DNA of 64,000 nucleotides, taken from Undaria pinnatifida. Taxonomy: Eukaryota; Sar; Phaeophyceae; Laminariales; Alariaceae. The stretch covers positions 1,894,001-1,958,000 of the forward strand of contig JABAKD010000036.1 of assembly GCA_012845835.1 (NCBI GenBank), written 5' to 3'. Under the pieces are notes generated by a model. That model had not been told where the DNA came from and ran no database searches. It was given only the letters and a program-made list of their open reading frames with translations. The position numbers and the translations under genes are program-made. Positions 21,240-33,000 of the stretch are shown piece by piece. Position 1 is the first letter of the stretch; the number at the start of each line of letters is the position of its first letter.

Positions 21240-22900
21240 AGGTAACGGTGTACGGATAAATTAATTCAGTGGTACCTGGTAGTTGTTATTATTCCATCCG
21301 CCATGTGACGATGTGTAGAGCTTGATCCAATCCTACCATTCACCTACGATCCACATACAGAAGGATATGCAGGGACTATCTACTTCAAACACGGAAGATA
21401 TTATGTTGACAATCAGACCTGCGTGCCTGACGACAAAAGACCAGTGATGTACAGCAGTAACCCCGCTTGTGAATAATAATCCATTGGTTCGTACTATTTC
21501 CGTATAACTTGAAGATTTAATATATCCTTTAATCTCTCCCTTCGGCGGAGACGAAAATCGTATATATCATAGGAGGTAATAACTAGTCAATCATTCGATA
21601 GATTCGGGCTGGAGCTGTATTTTTTCGAAGCTTGAGTTAAGGCCCCCACAAATAAGCGGGGTTTCTTGTTCCCAGGCCAGCAGTTTCCAATTCCCACCAA
21701 CTTCCTACCGCAAACAATATCCCACACTAATTCCTCGAGCCTTGATGCAAACCTGGCAATTGAAGCTCCAGCCAGAAACTAACTGTTATGGAATAATAGA
21801 TAATCATTATACTATGGTGGGACAATTGATTTGGGGTTTAGTTCATAAACTTTACTATCTGCTCCTTCTTCGGGAAGGGAGGAGACGGTCCGTGCTAAAG
21901 AGCGCCACAACTAGATGGGACTGTAAAAGTAGAATTTCGAGTGTTCTCCAAGCAATCACGATGCACCGGGGACACCCGATCAGCGGATTTCCCAAAGACA
22001 ACAATATGGATCTTTCTGGGACAGCACACGCACCAGCGCCCAAAGACAACATAAAAAAAATATGTTGGGTTGGCTTTGGTCGGGTCGGGACTAGCCTGCT
22101 TCCCACCAACGCGCACAGTTGACGGCAGGTACAGTCATCCACCCGCGCGAGTTCCTATTAATAGCAAAAATAATACCATAAAAAAGCTCAATTCGCTGGC
22201 AGGGATTTACGCAGCAGGATATTCGTATCGTATCTGCCGTCAAGTTGTTGGCATTGGTCGGACACTTTCAACGCGTGCGCGTTGGTTGGACAATTCGGAG
22301 AATAGTCGCAGATCTTGGTTGACAGTCGGTCGTACAATCCCTGTCGCAGAATCCGACTTCGTGTAACTCGAAAGGGGGGAATACGTATTGCGGCGTCTGA
22401 AGCTAGAGGCTTGTTTTCGCTCGTAATAATAATCGAACTCACAGCTGACGTATTTGAAAACAAAGTTATAAAACAATAGCATGACTGTCAACAAAAATAC
22501 CAAAACAGCTGCGATACTAGTACCTGCCGGCCTGGCGCTTTCAAGGATTAAAATCATGGACGGATACCCGCCGAGGAGGCGTGTTTTTCGAAAATGAAAA
22601 CCCGATGTAGCTGTGGGGTTTAGGTTTCCGTAGAAAATCCTATTCGCAAACTGTGTGTCGGGATAGTTTGATCGCACGCGCTACGCGGGGTGTAAAAATG
22701 TCCTCATGAAGGTTATTGGTCGGTTGTTCCCTTTATTTACAGTAGTGCTATGTGGTACCAGAGGGTCAACAGGGTGGTTTTACAACGTAGGTCAGCCTTT
22801 AGTCCCCGTGTTTTTCTTGTACTCCCTGGGACGTTTTTGAGTGATCAACGTTGTATGTCGCTCATTCATGCTGCACATTGTCGGAGGGCAAATACAGTAG
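21240..22900. other. Intergenic, between copy A and the RING gene
   Basis: No confident gene. A minus-strand frame (22557-22240, 105 codons from an ATG) begins with a hydrophobic segment IAAVLVFLLTVMLLFYNFVF, but it has no family match I know and overlaps dispersed-repeat words, so I leave it uncalled. A CTATTAATAG palindrome lies at 22155-22164, a TACCTGGTA site at 21273, and a TTTTGAGTGATCAACG repeat at 22838. Confidence 0.45.
22097..22170 (+). repeat. Dispersed GCTTCCCACCAACGC repeat, copy 1
   Basis: Begins GCTTCCCACCAACGCGCACA and ends GAGTTCCTATTAATAGC. A relative with the same start and end lies at 26022-26095. Each ends in the palindrome CTATTAATAG. Confidence 0.7.
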
Positions 22901-22925
22901 CAATATACCAATCCACACACGGAAA

Positions 22926-24021
22926 CTACGTAAAACCCGATTTGAGGGGGACACCCGCATTGAGGCGGTTGTAATTCACCTCCGCATTGTTGACTTTGAG
23001 AATCTTGTCCACTTCCAAGACATCATTCCGGCATACAGGGCAAACCGTCGCCTCCTCGCTCGCCCACTTGCTGATGCAGTCGAAGCAGAACCGGTGTTGC
23101 TGCAAACACAAAAGAGCAGAAATAACAGGTAGTTAGACTGGAATTGTTCTTCGCCTTCCGAAGATGTGCAGTAAATGTTCACAATAAAAGTGAAAGCTGA
23201 CACAATAACAGATTTATATATACCACTCGATTGATCGAACTCACAGCTGGCGTGTATGAATTCCCCCCCAGCAATCTCACCCAATCGATTATTTTTTTCT
23301 GCGTGTACTCGCTTGGTTACGCACTACCTCTCTCTACACAGTTAGTTATTAAACCTACCATCGTATCGCAATTGTTTGGTTGCAACTTGTTCTGTCGAGT
23401 CGCCGTGCGTCCTGCTCCGCATCTACATACCACCCCCACGCATGTGAACTGCGTGCCTACAGTCATACAGTCGGTCTCCTTTTTGTTGTTTCTCTTGGGT
23501 GTTTTCTTCTTATCTGGGGATGGCATCAATATTAACAACAGTATGTTTATGGGTCATCGACGTTGAATCTAATGCTGCACATTTTAGATGGAAAACAAAG
23601 TAACATGCGCCAAACGCTGCCGGCAGTATACCGGACACCGGCACTATTGGGCGTAGCACTGGTGCTGGTACTAGTATAGCGAGTCTCAGCCGTGCCAAGC
23701 GATAACACCGGCACTGTTCCGGCAATAGGCACTATTCGAACCCGGCATTACCAGCCGTGCCAAGCGATTACACCGGCACCATAACGGCAATAGGCACGAT
23801 ACAATAAGCACTATAGGCAAAGTCCACTGCACCCCCCCCCCGTAGTCTTGGACACTCACACATTTCGGGATGCCCAAAGCACCAACATCAGCAAGCTTCT
23901 GCAGGCAAATGGGGCAGCGGTCGTCGTCGGGGCTGGCCTTGGCCGTGTGCTTTCCCTTTTCAGGCTTATCGGGGGTACGGCCGTGCTTCCTTCCACCTCC
24001 TTCTTCCTTTTCAGACGCCAT
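22926..24021 (-). CDS. RING-finger protein, two exons (probable E3 ubiquitin ligase)
   Basis: Small C3HC4 RING protein, expected to bind an E2 enzyme and direct ubiquitin transfer. Exon 1 is 24021-23860, from ATG in context AAAGGATGGCG; exon 2 is 23099-22926, ending in TAG. The intron (23859-23100, 760 bp) has GTGAGT and TTTGCAG ends and phase 0. The product is 111 residues. Splicing joins DRCPICLQKL...LGIPKC to QHRFCFDCISKW...TVCPVCRND, restoring the exact C-x2-C-x14-C-x-H-x2-C-x2-C-x11-C-x2-C ligand spacing; neither exon alone makes a RING. The finger resembles the RING of PHRF1/SCAF11-type proteins (CPICL...FC..CI..W...CPVCR), but no PHD or SR region is visible. The N-terminal 35 residues are Lys/Gly/Glu-rich and likely disordered. 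An in-frame upstream ATG at 24120 would add 33 mostly Pro/Thr residues; the region looks like 5' leader. Exon 2 ends only about 30 residues after the RING, and a further 3' exon cannot be excluded. Confidence 0.8.
23691..23815 (-). repeat. 62-bp tandem repeat inside the RING-gene intron
   Basis: Two adjacent units begin CAGCCGTGCCAAGCGAT (about 23691 and 23753) and share ACACCGGCAC and CGGCAATAGGCAC. CCGGCAC words are also scattered upstream from about 23617. Intronic, no apparent function. Confidence 0.75.
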
Positions 24022-25640
24022 CCTTTGTTGTGTTCGTGTTGTCGTCAGAGTTTTGGGGGGGGGAGGGGCGGGAGTTGGGGGGAGGGGGGCGGAGGGAGGG
24101 GCGGCGGTGGGAGCACACATTGACTGCAACGATAATCGCTGTGGTCGTACTGGCCGTACAATCAGGCTGGCGCGTCAGCGATATATTTTGACTCGCTTGT
24201 CGACATTTCTTGGTGTATTGACTGAGAATATATCAATAGCAGCATTAAAAGGTCGTAGTAGTCGGAGTGTATTAAACAGTGGTGTAAGAAAAGCAGCTGC
24301 AGGAGCAGGAGTACAAGTAGAAGCAGTAGTAGTACCGTATTAGCAGTGGTAGTAGTAGTAGTAGTAGTAGTAGTAGCAGTAGTAACAGTAGAGATAGTAA
24401 CAGTAGTGACATGTCATAGTAACAGTAGTGCCGCCGGAGACCCCTTCCCGCGAAGGGCCGGCCATGCGTTAGAGTGGCAGAAATCTGCGCATTGTGTCGG
24501 CGTTTGAGATTGGAATGAACTATACGCTGGACATTGCCGGAAGGAAAAATATATACCTGGTACGAAATTAATCAAAATGCGCGTCGTTCCCCCTCCTTTT
24601 CCCCTCTACAAGGCATGCTTTGGGCTGGCTTGGGATGGCATGCAGATTGCCATGAAATAATTACAAAGCGGTGATAAAAAGAACGTTTTCAAAATCCAAA
24701 ACATGTTTTTTCCCCTCTATCTGTTCGGTATCCTGGAAGCCTGTTTCGTCCTCAGGCAGAGGAAAACGGCAGCGTTTTGACATGCATTCCACCCAAACCG
24801 AAACGTTTTATGTACCGCGAAAACAAAAACAGGCTGACTGTGTCGAGTAGCATAAGAAAAGGGCGCCTAAACAACAAAAACGCCATCAGCGAAAAACACC
24901 CTCTTTTGTTCTTCGCCTGCGGGGAACTATACCCACGGAGAAAACTGTTGCGGAGCTCAAAAACGGATGTTTGGCCAGCCGCATATAGCCTCCGATGGAC
25001 TATGCGACGTGCGCAGTGATGACGAAATATCTGCGTCAGCGCCACTTTCACCACCTAATTGTTTTTGTGTTAATTGTTGTTAGTGGTATCCATCCTACAG
25101 TGGCAGCATGAGCTTCCACGTCGACTAGTTACACCAACATTAGGCATAACCATTAACAGAAAGTGGAAGAACACGTAGGGAAACAACCCCATGGAAAAGG
25201 AAACCTACTGTACGCAAGAACTCTACGACGCGTGCTACGATACGATATATGGGGGTAGCACCAATTGCCGTAAATATGTATGTCCGACGCGGCTCATCAA
25301 CTGAGGAGCTACTCATGGTCGTTTGAATATCATGTGTGCTTTTACATTGTTTTTCGTTCCATACGTAAGACACGTGATTGGTCATGCAGTTACACCTTCG
25401 GTTTTGCTCACAAAATCCGTCTTGAGTGGTGTATAGAACTCCTTAATCGACGAGTCTCAACAAAATATACTGTATGTTCTACCTACGTCGTGGCACGCTT
25501 TCTGTTCTCCTTCCTATACCTACTCCCGTCGTAGTATCGATCTAAGTGTAACCCTTGTGTGATGTTGTATTGTATGCACAGACGGACGAGATCCGGGATT
25601 CGTGCAGTTTGTTGTTCTCGCGATACGCTCGCAAGAACGC
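24022..25640. other. RING-gene 5' flank and intergenic DNA
   Basis: A purine-rich (GGGGAGGGG) stretch at 24055-24110 lies immediately upstream of the RING gene on its non-template side and may belong to its leader or promoter. Beyond it are a GTA microsatellite (24319-24430) and a word GTCCTCAGGCAGAGG (about 24747) shared with 29333. No gene was recognised. Confidence 0.45.
24319..24430. repeat. GTA/AGT microsatellite
   Basis: (GTA)n with CAG/ACA interruptions, longest pure run about 24344-24376. Confidence 0.85.
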
Positions 25641-25654
25641 ACCTGGTATACAGT

Positions 25655-25830
25655 ATGCAGTACAATGCACCTATACTGCATTGATATTAAGAAACAGGAT
25701 GCCTACTGTTGCATTGATACTAAACAACACGACACGCACTATATTGATTCTAAGAAACAGAACACCTACTGTATTGGTATACAGTACATAATATCTACTG
25801 CAACGATACTAAAAAACACGGCCATAAGAC
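25655..25830 (+). repeat. Degenerate ~40-bp tandem repeat, about four units
   Basis: Units contain CTGCATTGATATTAAGAAAC, TGCATTGATACTAAACAAC, TATTGATTCTAAGAAACAG and TGCAACGATACTAAAAAAC, with ACxCCTACTG between them. Imperfect and AT-rich; open frames across it are incidental. Confidence 0.7.
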
Positions 25831-25866
25831 AGGCAGGCTGATGCTCGTAGCAGTGCAACACATCAA

Positions 25867-25960
25867 GGAGTTGTTATACTGAAGTTAGTGTAGAACGCAC
25901 CCTCTGCTATATAAGAAACCCAGCCTGAGTCAACGTTTCTGTTTCCAGGGTGCCCTGTAT
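25867..25960 (+). repeat. Dispersed TGTTATACTG repeat, copy 2
   Basis: Reads GGAGTTGTTATACTGAAGTT ... GCTATATAAGAAACCCAGCC ... CCCTGTATTATT. The TATATAA box and TG start would suit the U3/R part of a long terminal repeat, but no partner end was found. It is followed 60 bp on by the GCTTCCCACCAACGC repeat. Confidence 0.6.
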
Positions 25961-26021
25961 TATTAAAAATGCCTTCCTTTTATCGTTCGCTCTTTGTGTC
26001 GTGTCGTGTCGTTTCGTTTGC

Positions 26022-26095
26022 TGCTTCCCACCAACGCACACAATTGACCGTGTGTACACGTATCTACTACCGCGAGTTCCTATTAATAGCGAAAT
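26022..26095 (+). repeat. Dispersed GCTTCCCACCAACGC repeat, copy 2
   Basis: Relative of 22097-22170, ending GAGTTCCTATTAATAGC. Confidence 0.7.
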
Positions 26096-26805
26096 CTAAA
26101 AGTTTATACCAGGTACAAAATCTAAAACAGCGTGATGACTCAAATGAGTTTGTTTCAGAAAATGCAAATAATGTTAGGCTTTTTCTCGCAGGCCTGGTCG
26201 GGTCAGCGTGGCTCTACGGCTCTACTCGAACGCCTGACATTTTGCACCGTACTGACGCCCGTGAACGGCGGAAGAGGGTGGCATGGCCTCATGTTTTTAA
26301 TGAAGGGCCTAGGGCTGAGGCTGGCGACGGAGATGTTTCTCCACCGGCCGTAGACCTTGGAGAAGGCTAATAACCGTCAGTCCTTTTCAATGGAAGAGCC
26401 AATGTTTTTCGCTTTTGTTTTTGTGGACGAGTCGGTTCCAGGTTCTCCAAGGCATGCCTGTACAGGTTTTTTTGCGAACTTACACAAAAACTGACGTCTC
26501 TGGTTGCATCGATAGCAAGTAACATGTTACGCCCCAAGCCAATTTAACACCCTGGTACTGAATCTTACAAAACACGAGACTGCAGCACATTACGCGCTTT
26601 TGCCACTCAAACGTCCAACAAACGTCCACGCGGTTTTGTGGAGTCAAACTCTAAAATGTTTCACACGTGTTCTTTGCGCCCATTCCGAGGCCTAACCGAC
26701 AGTTTTTTTTGCATAGTTTTGCCATTTTGGTTAGAAATTCGGGGTCTAAGCTGATCGATTGTGGGCCAAATATCCCCAAAAAGGCAAATGACCAATTTCA
26801 AGGCA

Positions 26806-26826
26806 AAAAAAAAAAAAAAAAAAAAA
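26806..26826 (+). repeat. Poly-A run
   Basis: More than 20 consecutive A. It could be the tail of an old retrocopy, but no source gene is recognisable upstream. Confidence 0.7.
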
Positions 26827-27293
26827 ACGAATACCTCAATCAGCGACCGTTTGGCAGAGGCATAAAGAACACGTGAGCGTAAGTAAAATTAGGACCTACC
26901 CCCCAAATACGGCGTGGACTTTGGACAAGCAAAAAAGTTTGCACGTTTAGCGCGGACCATCCTATAGAATGCCGCCATTGCCCCATAGCGCCGTTAAACC
27001 GCCCTGTCTGTGGAGGTAGTACCACGACCCCGAAACGGACGGCGTCCGCTCCAAAACGAATTACGCGGTTTCTCGATGCAGAGTGGGTGAAATTTCGACG
27101 CACAGTGCCCCCTCAAGCAGGCTCCTTGCTGTTTGGGCGCAACAACCAAACCCTATCAAGGCTGTCAACCGCCTTGAAACGAGTAAGGCTGTTAAGACGG
27201 TCGAATTGTCGGTGCACGATACCGCCTAATACAGGCTCGCTACAGGGTAATACAGAATGCCAGGCGGACGTTGACAGAAAAATAATAAGTTCG

Positions 27294-27375
27294 GGAGCCG
27301 TTACGCTGAAGTTAGTGCAGAACGCGCCCCGTCCCAAAAATAGAAACCCAGCCTGCCGTCCAGCAATCCTGTTTT
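27294..27375 (+). repeat. Dispersed TGTTATACTG repeat, copy 3
   Basis: Diverged version: GGAGCCGTTACGCTGAAGTT ... AGAAACCCAGCCTGCC. Confidence 0.6.
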
Positions 27376-29871
27376 TTTTTACGTGTTCTGTACATAATAA
27401 GGTAATCACAAAACCCCAACGGGGTTGTCAACCGCCCTACTGCAGAACGAATGAGGCAGTTCCTCGAGATACGGCGGTCGAAATGTCAATTTTGGGCTCG
27501 CAAATGCTGCCTTATACAGGCGCGCAGCTGGCCCCCCGGTGGTTCAATAATAGTAGATAGTAAGTGCCGCGTATCTATTGCGGTCAAATTGGTCAATTTC
27601 GAATTTTCGTAAGGTCGCAAGTGCGAGAGCGCGAGTTGGCTTAATAGAAATCGACGAGCAGTGGGAATGGTAAACCGTATGCGCGACAAAAATGATGCCA
27701 TGTACCGGGGAGGAGTAGAGATTACACCTAACCTGTGGCCACGGCTTGTCCAGAAGGTTGCTGAGGGTAAAACCTCTTGCCATAGGAGTTGAGCTGGGAA
27801 GTAAGAGGCGTTACGAGCGATACAAATATATACACTGTGTGCTACGAATTACACCATACGCACACCGAGTTGGCCTCCATGTGCTCACTTGTTAGGGGCT
27901 TCCTCGTGATAGACGATAGACGATTGACGATTGACGATAGACAACTAATCCCACGATAGGTACGATGCAGGCAGTAGCGCTTTCTGACTAAAGTATTTCT
28001 GACGACAGACGGGGCTGGCTCTTCGGCCGAGGAACTATTCAACGTCGTTGGGGTTCCAGTTGTGTCTTCCAACTATTTTTGTTTTTGATATCTGTTACCA
28101 TACCAGGTAGTAGACCATTTAATCATCGGGTTGAATGCCACATGTCCTAAAAGATTTTTTTTGTCGAAGTGTAGAAATGTTTCGTTACTTAGTAAGGAGC
28201 CTAAAAAATTAGATGGTGCGCCCCAGCGGTAATTTCAAGGCGGGAAAATTACCTACATTAACCCTGGTAGCATTGGCGTCCGGCTAGTGGTGTGACCCCG
28301 CACCACGAGCCTCCCCCCCCGGAGGGCCTTGGGAATGCTCCCGGAGGGCCGCCGGAGTTCGTTTTTTTTGTCATAGATGCATCAGTATACTCAAGAATGT
28401 GCGTCTAGACCGCTCATGTTATCCTCTTGTATACGTGGCGCTGGCTGCCTTAGAATGCTATCTATGCATTTTGGAAAGAAACAATGGCGAAGTGACGATC
28501 AGTAAGCATCACACGTTTTGTGAGGTGCTTGCATGGGGGACACACTGTCCCCGGCCTGGTCTTCCTGTTCAAGAGGTCCTCGTTGCCTCTAACCTGCGTG
28601 AAGCATTGTTGTTATGATGGAAGAATAGCACCTGCATTATCCAATTTCGGTTCGCGCATGAACTCTGATGAACCAAAGACTCGGGCCTCGCCCTGAATCC
28701 TAAACAAACGGCTCGGGCCAAGCGTTGCCTTGAATTCGAAACAAACGGCTCGGCCCAACCTCGTCCTGGATTAGAAAAAAAGAACGGGCCAAGCCTCGAC
28801 CTGAACCCTAAAAAATTCCCCAACCCTGTAGCCTAGCACGCTACCGCCGCAGCCAAAACCATCTGTGGGCTCACTGACAATTTTGTAAGGTTATAGGTGT
28901 CCAGCCGACGACGCCATTTGTAAGGTTATAGGTGGGGACACAGAGTGCCCCCTGCAGGTTTGCCAATTGAGCAGGTCCTCGGAGAGTACTCACTTTCTTT
29001 GCCTTCGTAGAGACGTAGATTTATCCGATTCCACTAGAAGAGCCGCGGATAGCTTCTGCTATCGGAGGCACGTGCCTCCGATTTATTTCCTAACTTTCCC
29101 GAATATAAAACGCCAACCTTATCATACGAAACCTATCCAAATGATCTCAAATTCGGATAATTACAGGCCGTTCGAGGCCGTATCTTAACAATTTCCCGGG
29201 GACGCAACGTTCCCGCTATTCGCGGTGCGCTACGATCCCGGGGTTGCCAGGCGATTACTCAATGACACGTTTTTTTCCTGAAGTCACAGGGAAGTTCCTC
29301 TCCCTTTTCGAGCTGTTTGAGGCCTGCTTCGTCCTCAGGCAGAGGGAAATGGCAACGAAAGCAGTTCCAATTCAATTATCAAAGGAAGTAAAGTACTTTA
29401 TACACAAAGACGAAACCAGACCCAAATAAAGCACATACTATCATTAAGTCGAAAACAACAGTAAAAACGCCTCAAAGGATGTTTCGTCTGCGAAGAAAAG
29501 CACGCCGCTTTTTTTCTGGCCTACCGCGAAACAGACCGAAACATTTTTTTCGACTACGTACGGCGAATTACGACCTCCACAGCTTTTTTCGCCCGCAACG
29601 AAAAAACGTGTGGCACAGGAAAAGAATGGTGGGAAGCCGCACCATGCCTTTGGCACGTGGTGCAAAAAACGGGATTTACGACAAAAACGTGCGCCAGCGC
29701 AACAACATTTCACCACCTATTTTAAGCCCTGCTGCGCGTTGCTGTAAGCAGATAGATAGACGAGGGAGGTTTAAGCACCAGGAACCAGGATAATACGTAC
29801 TCGGGTCCCGTGTCACAATACATTCCGTATGGGCAACCGTACAACAGCAGTACAAAAATGAGATTTTGAGA

Positions 29872-29922
<51 letters not shown>

Positions 29923-29923
29923 C

Positions 29924-29978
<55 letters not shown>

Positions 29979-30010
29979 ATAGTAGTAGTAGTAGTAGTAG
30001 TAGTAGTGTA
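29872..30010. repeat. CAG/GTA microsatellite
   Basis: (CAG)8 passing into (TAG)n with a few CAG and AAT interruptions, about 140 bp. Gives poly-Tyr or poly-Cys artefact translations on the minus strand. Confidence 0.95.
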
Positions 30011-33000
30011 GTAGTAGGAATAGTATTGATAGGTTAACAGTAGTGTGAGAGATCTTGAGTTTCGTTGGCATTTATTTAATGTTCTGAGCTGATGAATATG
30101 AACTGCTCACGATCGAAAACACGTGCGCACTCATCATGTACATGCACGGGCAGCAACACTCTCCCGCAGTAATCTCTCGTTGCAGCACGAGGAAAGTTGC
30201 ATCATCTGCTCGTGGTGGTGGTGGGGGCACCATTGGTGCTAGATGGCTTCCCAGATCCCACCCGTGCAGCAGTATCTTTACAAGAAGAGGTTTGCCAGAT
30301 TTTTTCAGAAATGCGTCCATGGACGTTTTCGGTGACAAGACTACTTGGAATTAGTGTGGGATACATGTCTTGCAGTTCAAACGTGTCCATCTGGGAATTT
30401 TGAGCTTCGTTGGTTGAGTTTATGTTCTGCACTCTGAACTGCTGTCTGTCTTGCTGAACGGAATGCAATGTTTAATCGTTACGAACACACGCTGCAAGCG
30501 CTCTCGACATATATATGCGCGAAGGAGGTTGCTGCCTCTGGTGATGATGGTGGTGTGGCACCATCGCTGCAGCACCGAAATTCCTTGCCCAAACTCACCC
30601 ATGGATCATAGGTTTGCCTCGAATCATGTTACCAGTGCCATATCTTATCACCTACCTCTTCTTTTTCGGTGTTTCGTCGAAGAACGGGTAAAAAGCTTCG
30701 GCAGGAGGAGAAGAAGCAGTGCCTCGGAGGAGATGTCAGATGATGATCCAGCTCTTCTTGGGTGCTCGATAGAGCAGGGCCTTCTCACGTCTCGGACAAG
30801 GCACAGGTAGCGCGCGTAGCTCGAGCAAGTGACGACTTGGATTGTAAGACAGGGCTCCTGAGAACCCGGCAAAGTGGAAGACTGCTGCTGTTGAATCCAT
30901 CTGTGGTCAGCCGTCGATCGACCGCATGCACTATTTGATGCCTCTTGAAAAAAAAAAATGTCGGTTTCAGCATCAAACACGGGGAAGGCAACAAAAAATC
31001 CCCTCTTGTGGCCGCCTTCTCCGAACTTCTGTGTAGAAACCTTTTTCGGCGAAAGGTTCCAACTGCTCACATGCACAGCAAGAAGAAGGGCGCATCATCA
31101 GTCTTTATGCTCTGACCGCGTTGGGCTGTAAGGGCAGGCCTGCGCAGACGCGTGGGGCTCGCTGCCCTGTCGGGCGCGCTCCCTTCACAACAAGAAGCTC
31201 GAGTCACTGCTGCTGTTGCCGTTGTGTACCTAGAGGAGTGCGCTTTTTACCTGATACCATTTTGGTTAGGATTTTTAAAGACCGTGTGTATACTAATAGT
31301 AATATAAAAAGGTCTTTATATTCAAGCCTAAAGTGGTATGCTAAACGGAGTCTGAAAAAAATAGAGCACATCATGCTCTTTGCGACTGGCAATCGGCGAA
31401 TGCTCAGCGATGGCGGCTCAACGGCAATGGTGGTGGTGCACTGTGGCGCTTGGTTCTCATTCTCGCTGGCATGACAGGTGCGGATCTGATGGCTGCCGCC
31501 GCTGCTTGTGCTGCTGCTTGTTCTGCTGGTAGATGTTGGTGGAATGTTGACAGTCGAGATTGCGCCGCGTTTTCTGCCCCAATTTTTTCAGTATTTTTTC
31601 ATGAATACGTTTGGTCTGTGATGAGAGAAGAGAGGGCTGAAGGCTGAGGGTTCAGGTTTACGTGTATCAGGGTAGTCTGTACCTGGTACATACCTAGTAT
31701 GACAACACGCAAGACAACACACCCCCTGGCTCGAATTTCATACTCACAGCTCATAGACGTGTTTGTCCAAATAAGGAGGGAACGAGGGCATACACCACGG
31801 GAATGTTTGTCATACTCGTAGCTCTGGAAACGTCTAGTCGAGATGTTTCCTTGGACCATCGCTCGGCGTTTGCGCTCTCTCTCCCCGTTGTCGAGGAAAT
31901 CAGGCAAGAAAATCGTAATCGACTGATGGGGTGGGGGAGTTGTCATGCGTGTTATTCAGCAGTGCGGGCCTCTCTCCTGTTGTTAATTATTAATAATACG
32001 AGCTGGTATCAGCGAAATACGGAGCTTTTGGGCTTCAAGCTCTTGCACCCTCGTAGGAGACGAGTTGGAAAACGATTTTTTGGCAGAGGGTAGTTCTTGA
32101 TTCTTGACCATACGAAAAACGTCGTGTTATTTTTTCAACTGTTTTTTCGCGTTAAGGGGGCACGTGTCAACGTTTTTCAGTTTTTTTTGGTAACTTTGAC
32201 CCAAAAATATGGACAAAAAAAAGGCATTACAGGCGTCATTTTTTTTGGCCATGAAGAACGCCCCGGCCAAATTTCGTTTTCCAAGTCGTCTTCTACCACG
32301 GTGCAAAAGTGGTTTCGGCGGAAACGCAACAAATGCCGGAAAATGACTATTCTTGCCATATGTGTGCAAAACCGACAATCGACGAGTTTTTATGCGATTA
32401 GCGTGGCTGCTGCCATGCGGTGTGCAAGGTACGTCGCGGCGGTCGGTTGAACGCGTGCTTGCTCCCTGACGTCAAGAGTCAACGATTTAATATAGTGCTG
32501 TCATTGCTGAGCGCAAAGCATGCAGGAACACCCCCGTGCAGACTCGTACGGTAGGACAAAAATCACACGAAATATGCGAGAGGACTCAATTTCACCTGAG
32601 GAACGCCGTTTCCATATGTACAACGTTCCTGTGCGTCTTACGCGTCTTCTGTTGATCTCTATTTGCTCAAACCCTTCCTTTCCCTCGTTGGCGGCCTTCA
32701 GAGCCTCCTCAGCCCCTTGCGTATTAAGTGTGGCGTACACTCTACGACACTCTCGTGTGTGGCCGCCAAAGACATCGCTGCAGCTGGTTCTTTGGACACA
32801 GGCATCGCTGCAGCTTTTGCCGCGGGCACTTGCACTACTGTGCAGCCCACCGCCACAAGGATGCTCAGTAGCAGCACCCACACTCCCACAGCGCGCGCAG
32901 GCTGTGGCTCTTAGTGCTGTGTGTGCGCTTTGCTGCCGCAAGTGATTGGTTTTGTGCTCTGCGTGTTCCTGTGTGCGAAACGCGGAGTAATCGTTTAAAT

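Larger units (their letters stand above)
26096..29870. other. Intergenic, repeat relics
   Basis: No gene was recognised over 3.8 kb. It contains a poly-A run of 20 or more bases at 26806, the third TGTTATACTG repeat (27294), a GACGATAGACGATTGAC tandem (about 27909-27945), and repeated AAACGGCTCGGGCC words (about 28700-28760). TACCAGGTA sites lie at 26107 and 28101. A region near 26650-26760 (CACACGTGTTCT...CCGAGGCCT) resembles 43530-43620. Confidence 0.45.

Noticed and set aside
22240-22557. 105-codon frame with a transmembrane-like start, downstream of the RING gene on the same strand
   Set aside because: No family match, no matching splice sites to the RING gene that I can defend, and overlap with dispersed-repeat words.
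29676-30071. Poly-Tyr/poly-Cys protein frame
   Set aside because: Translation of the GTA/CAG microsatellite.
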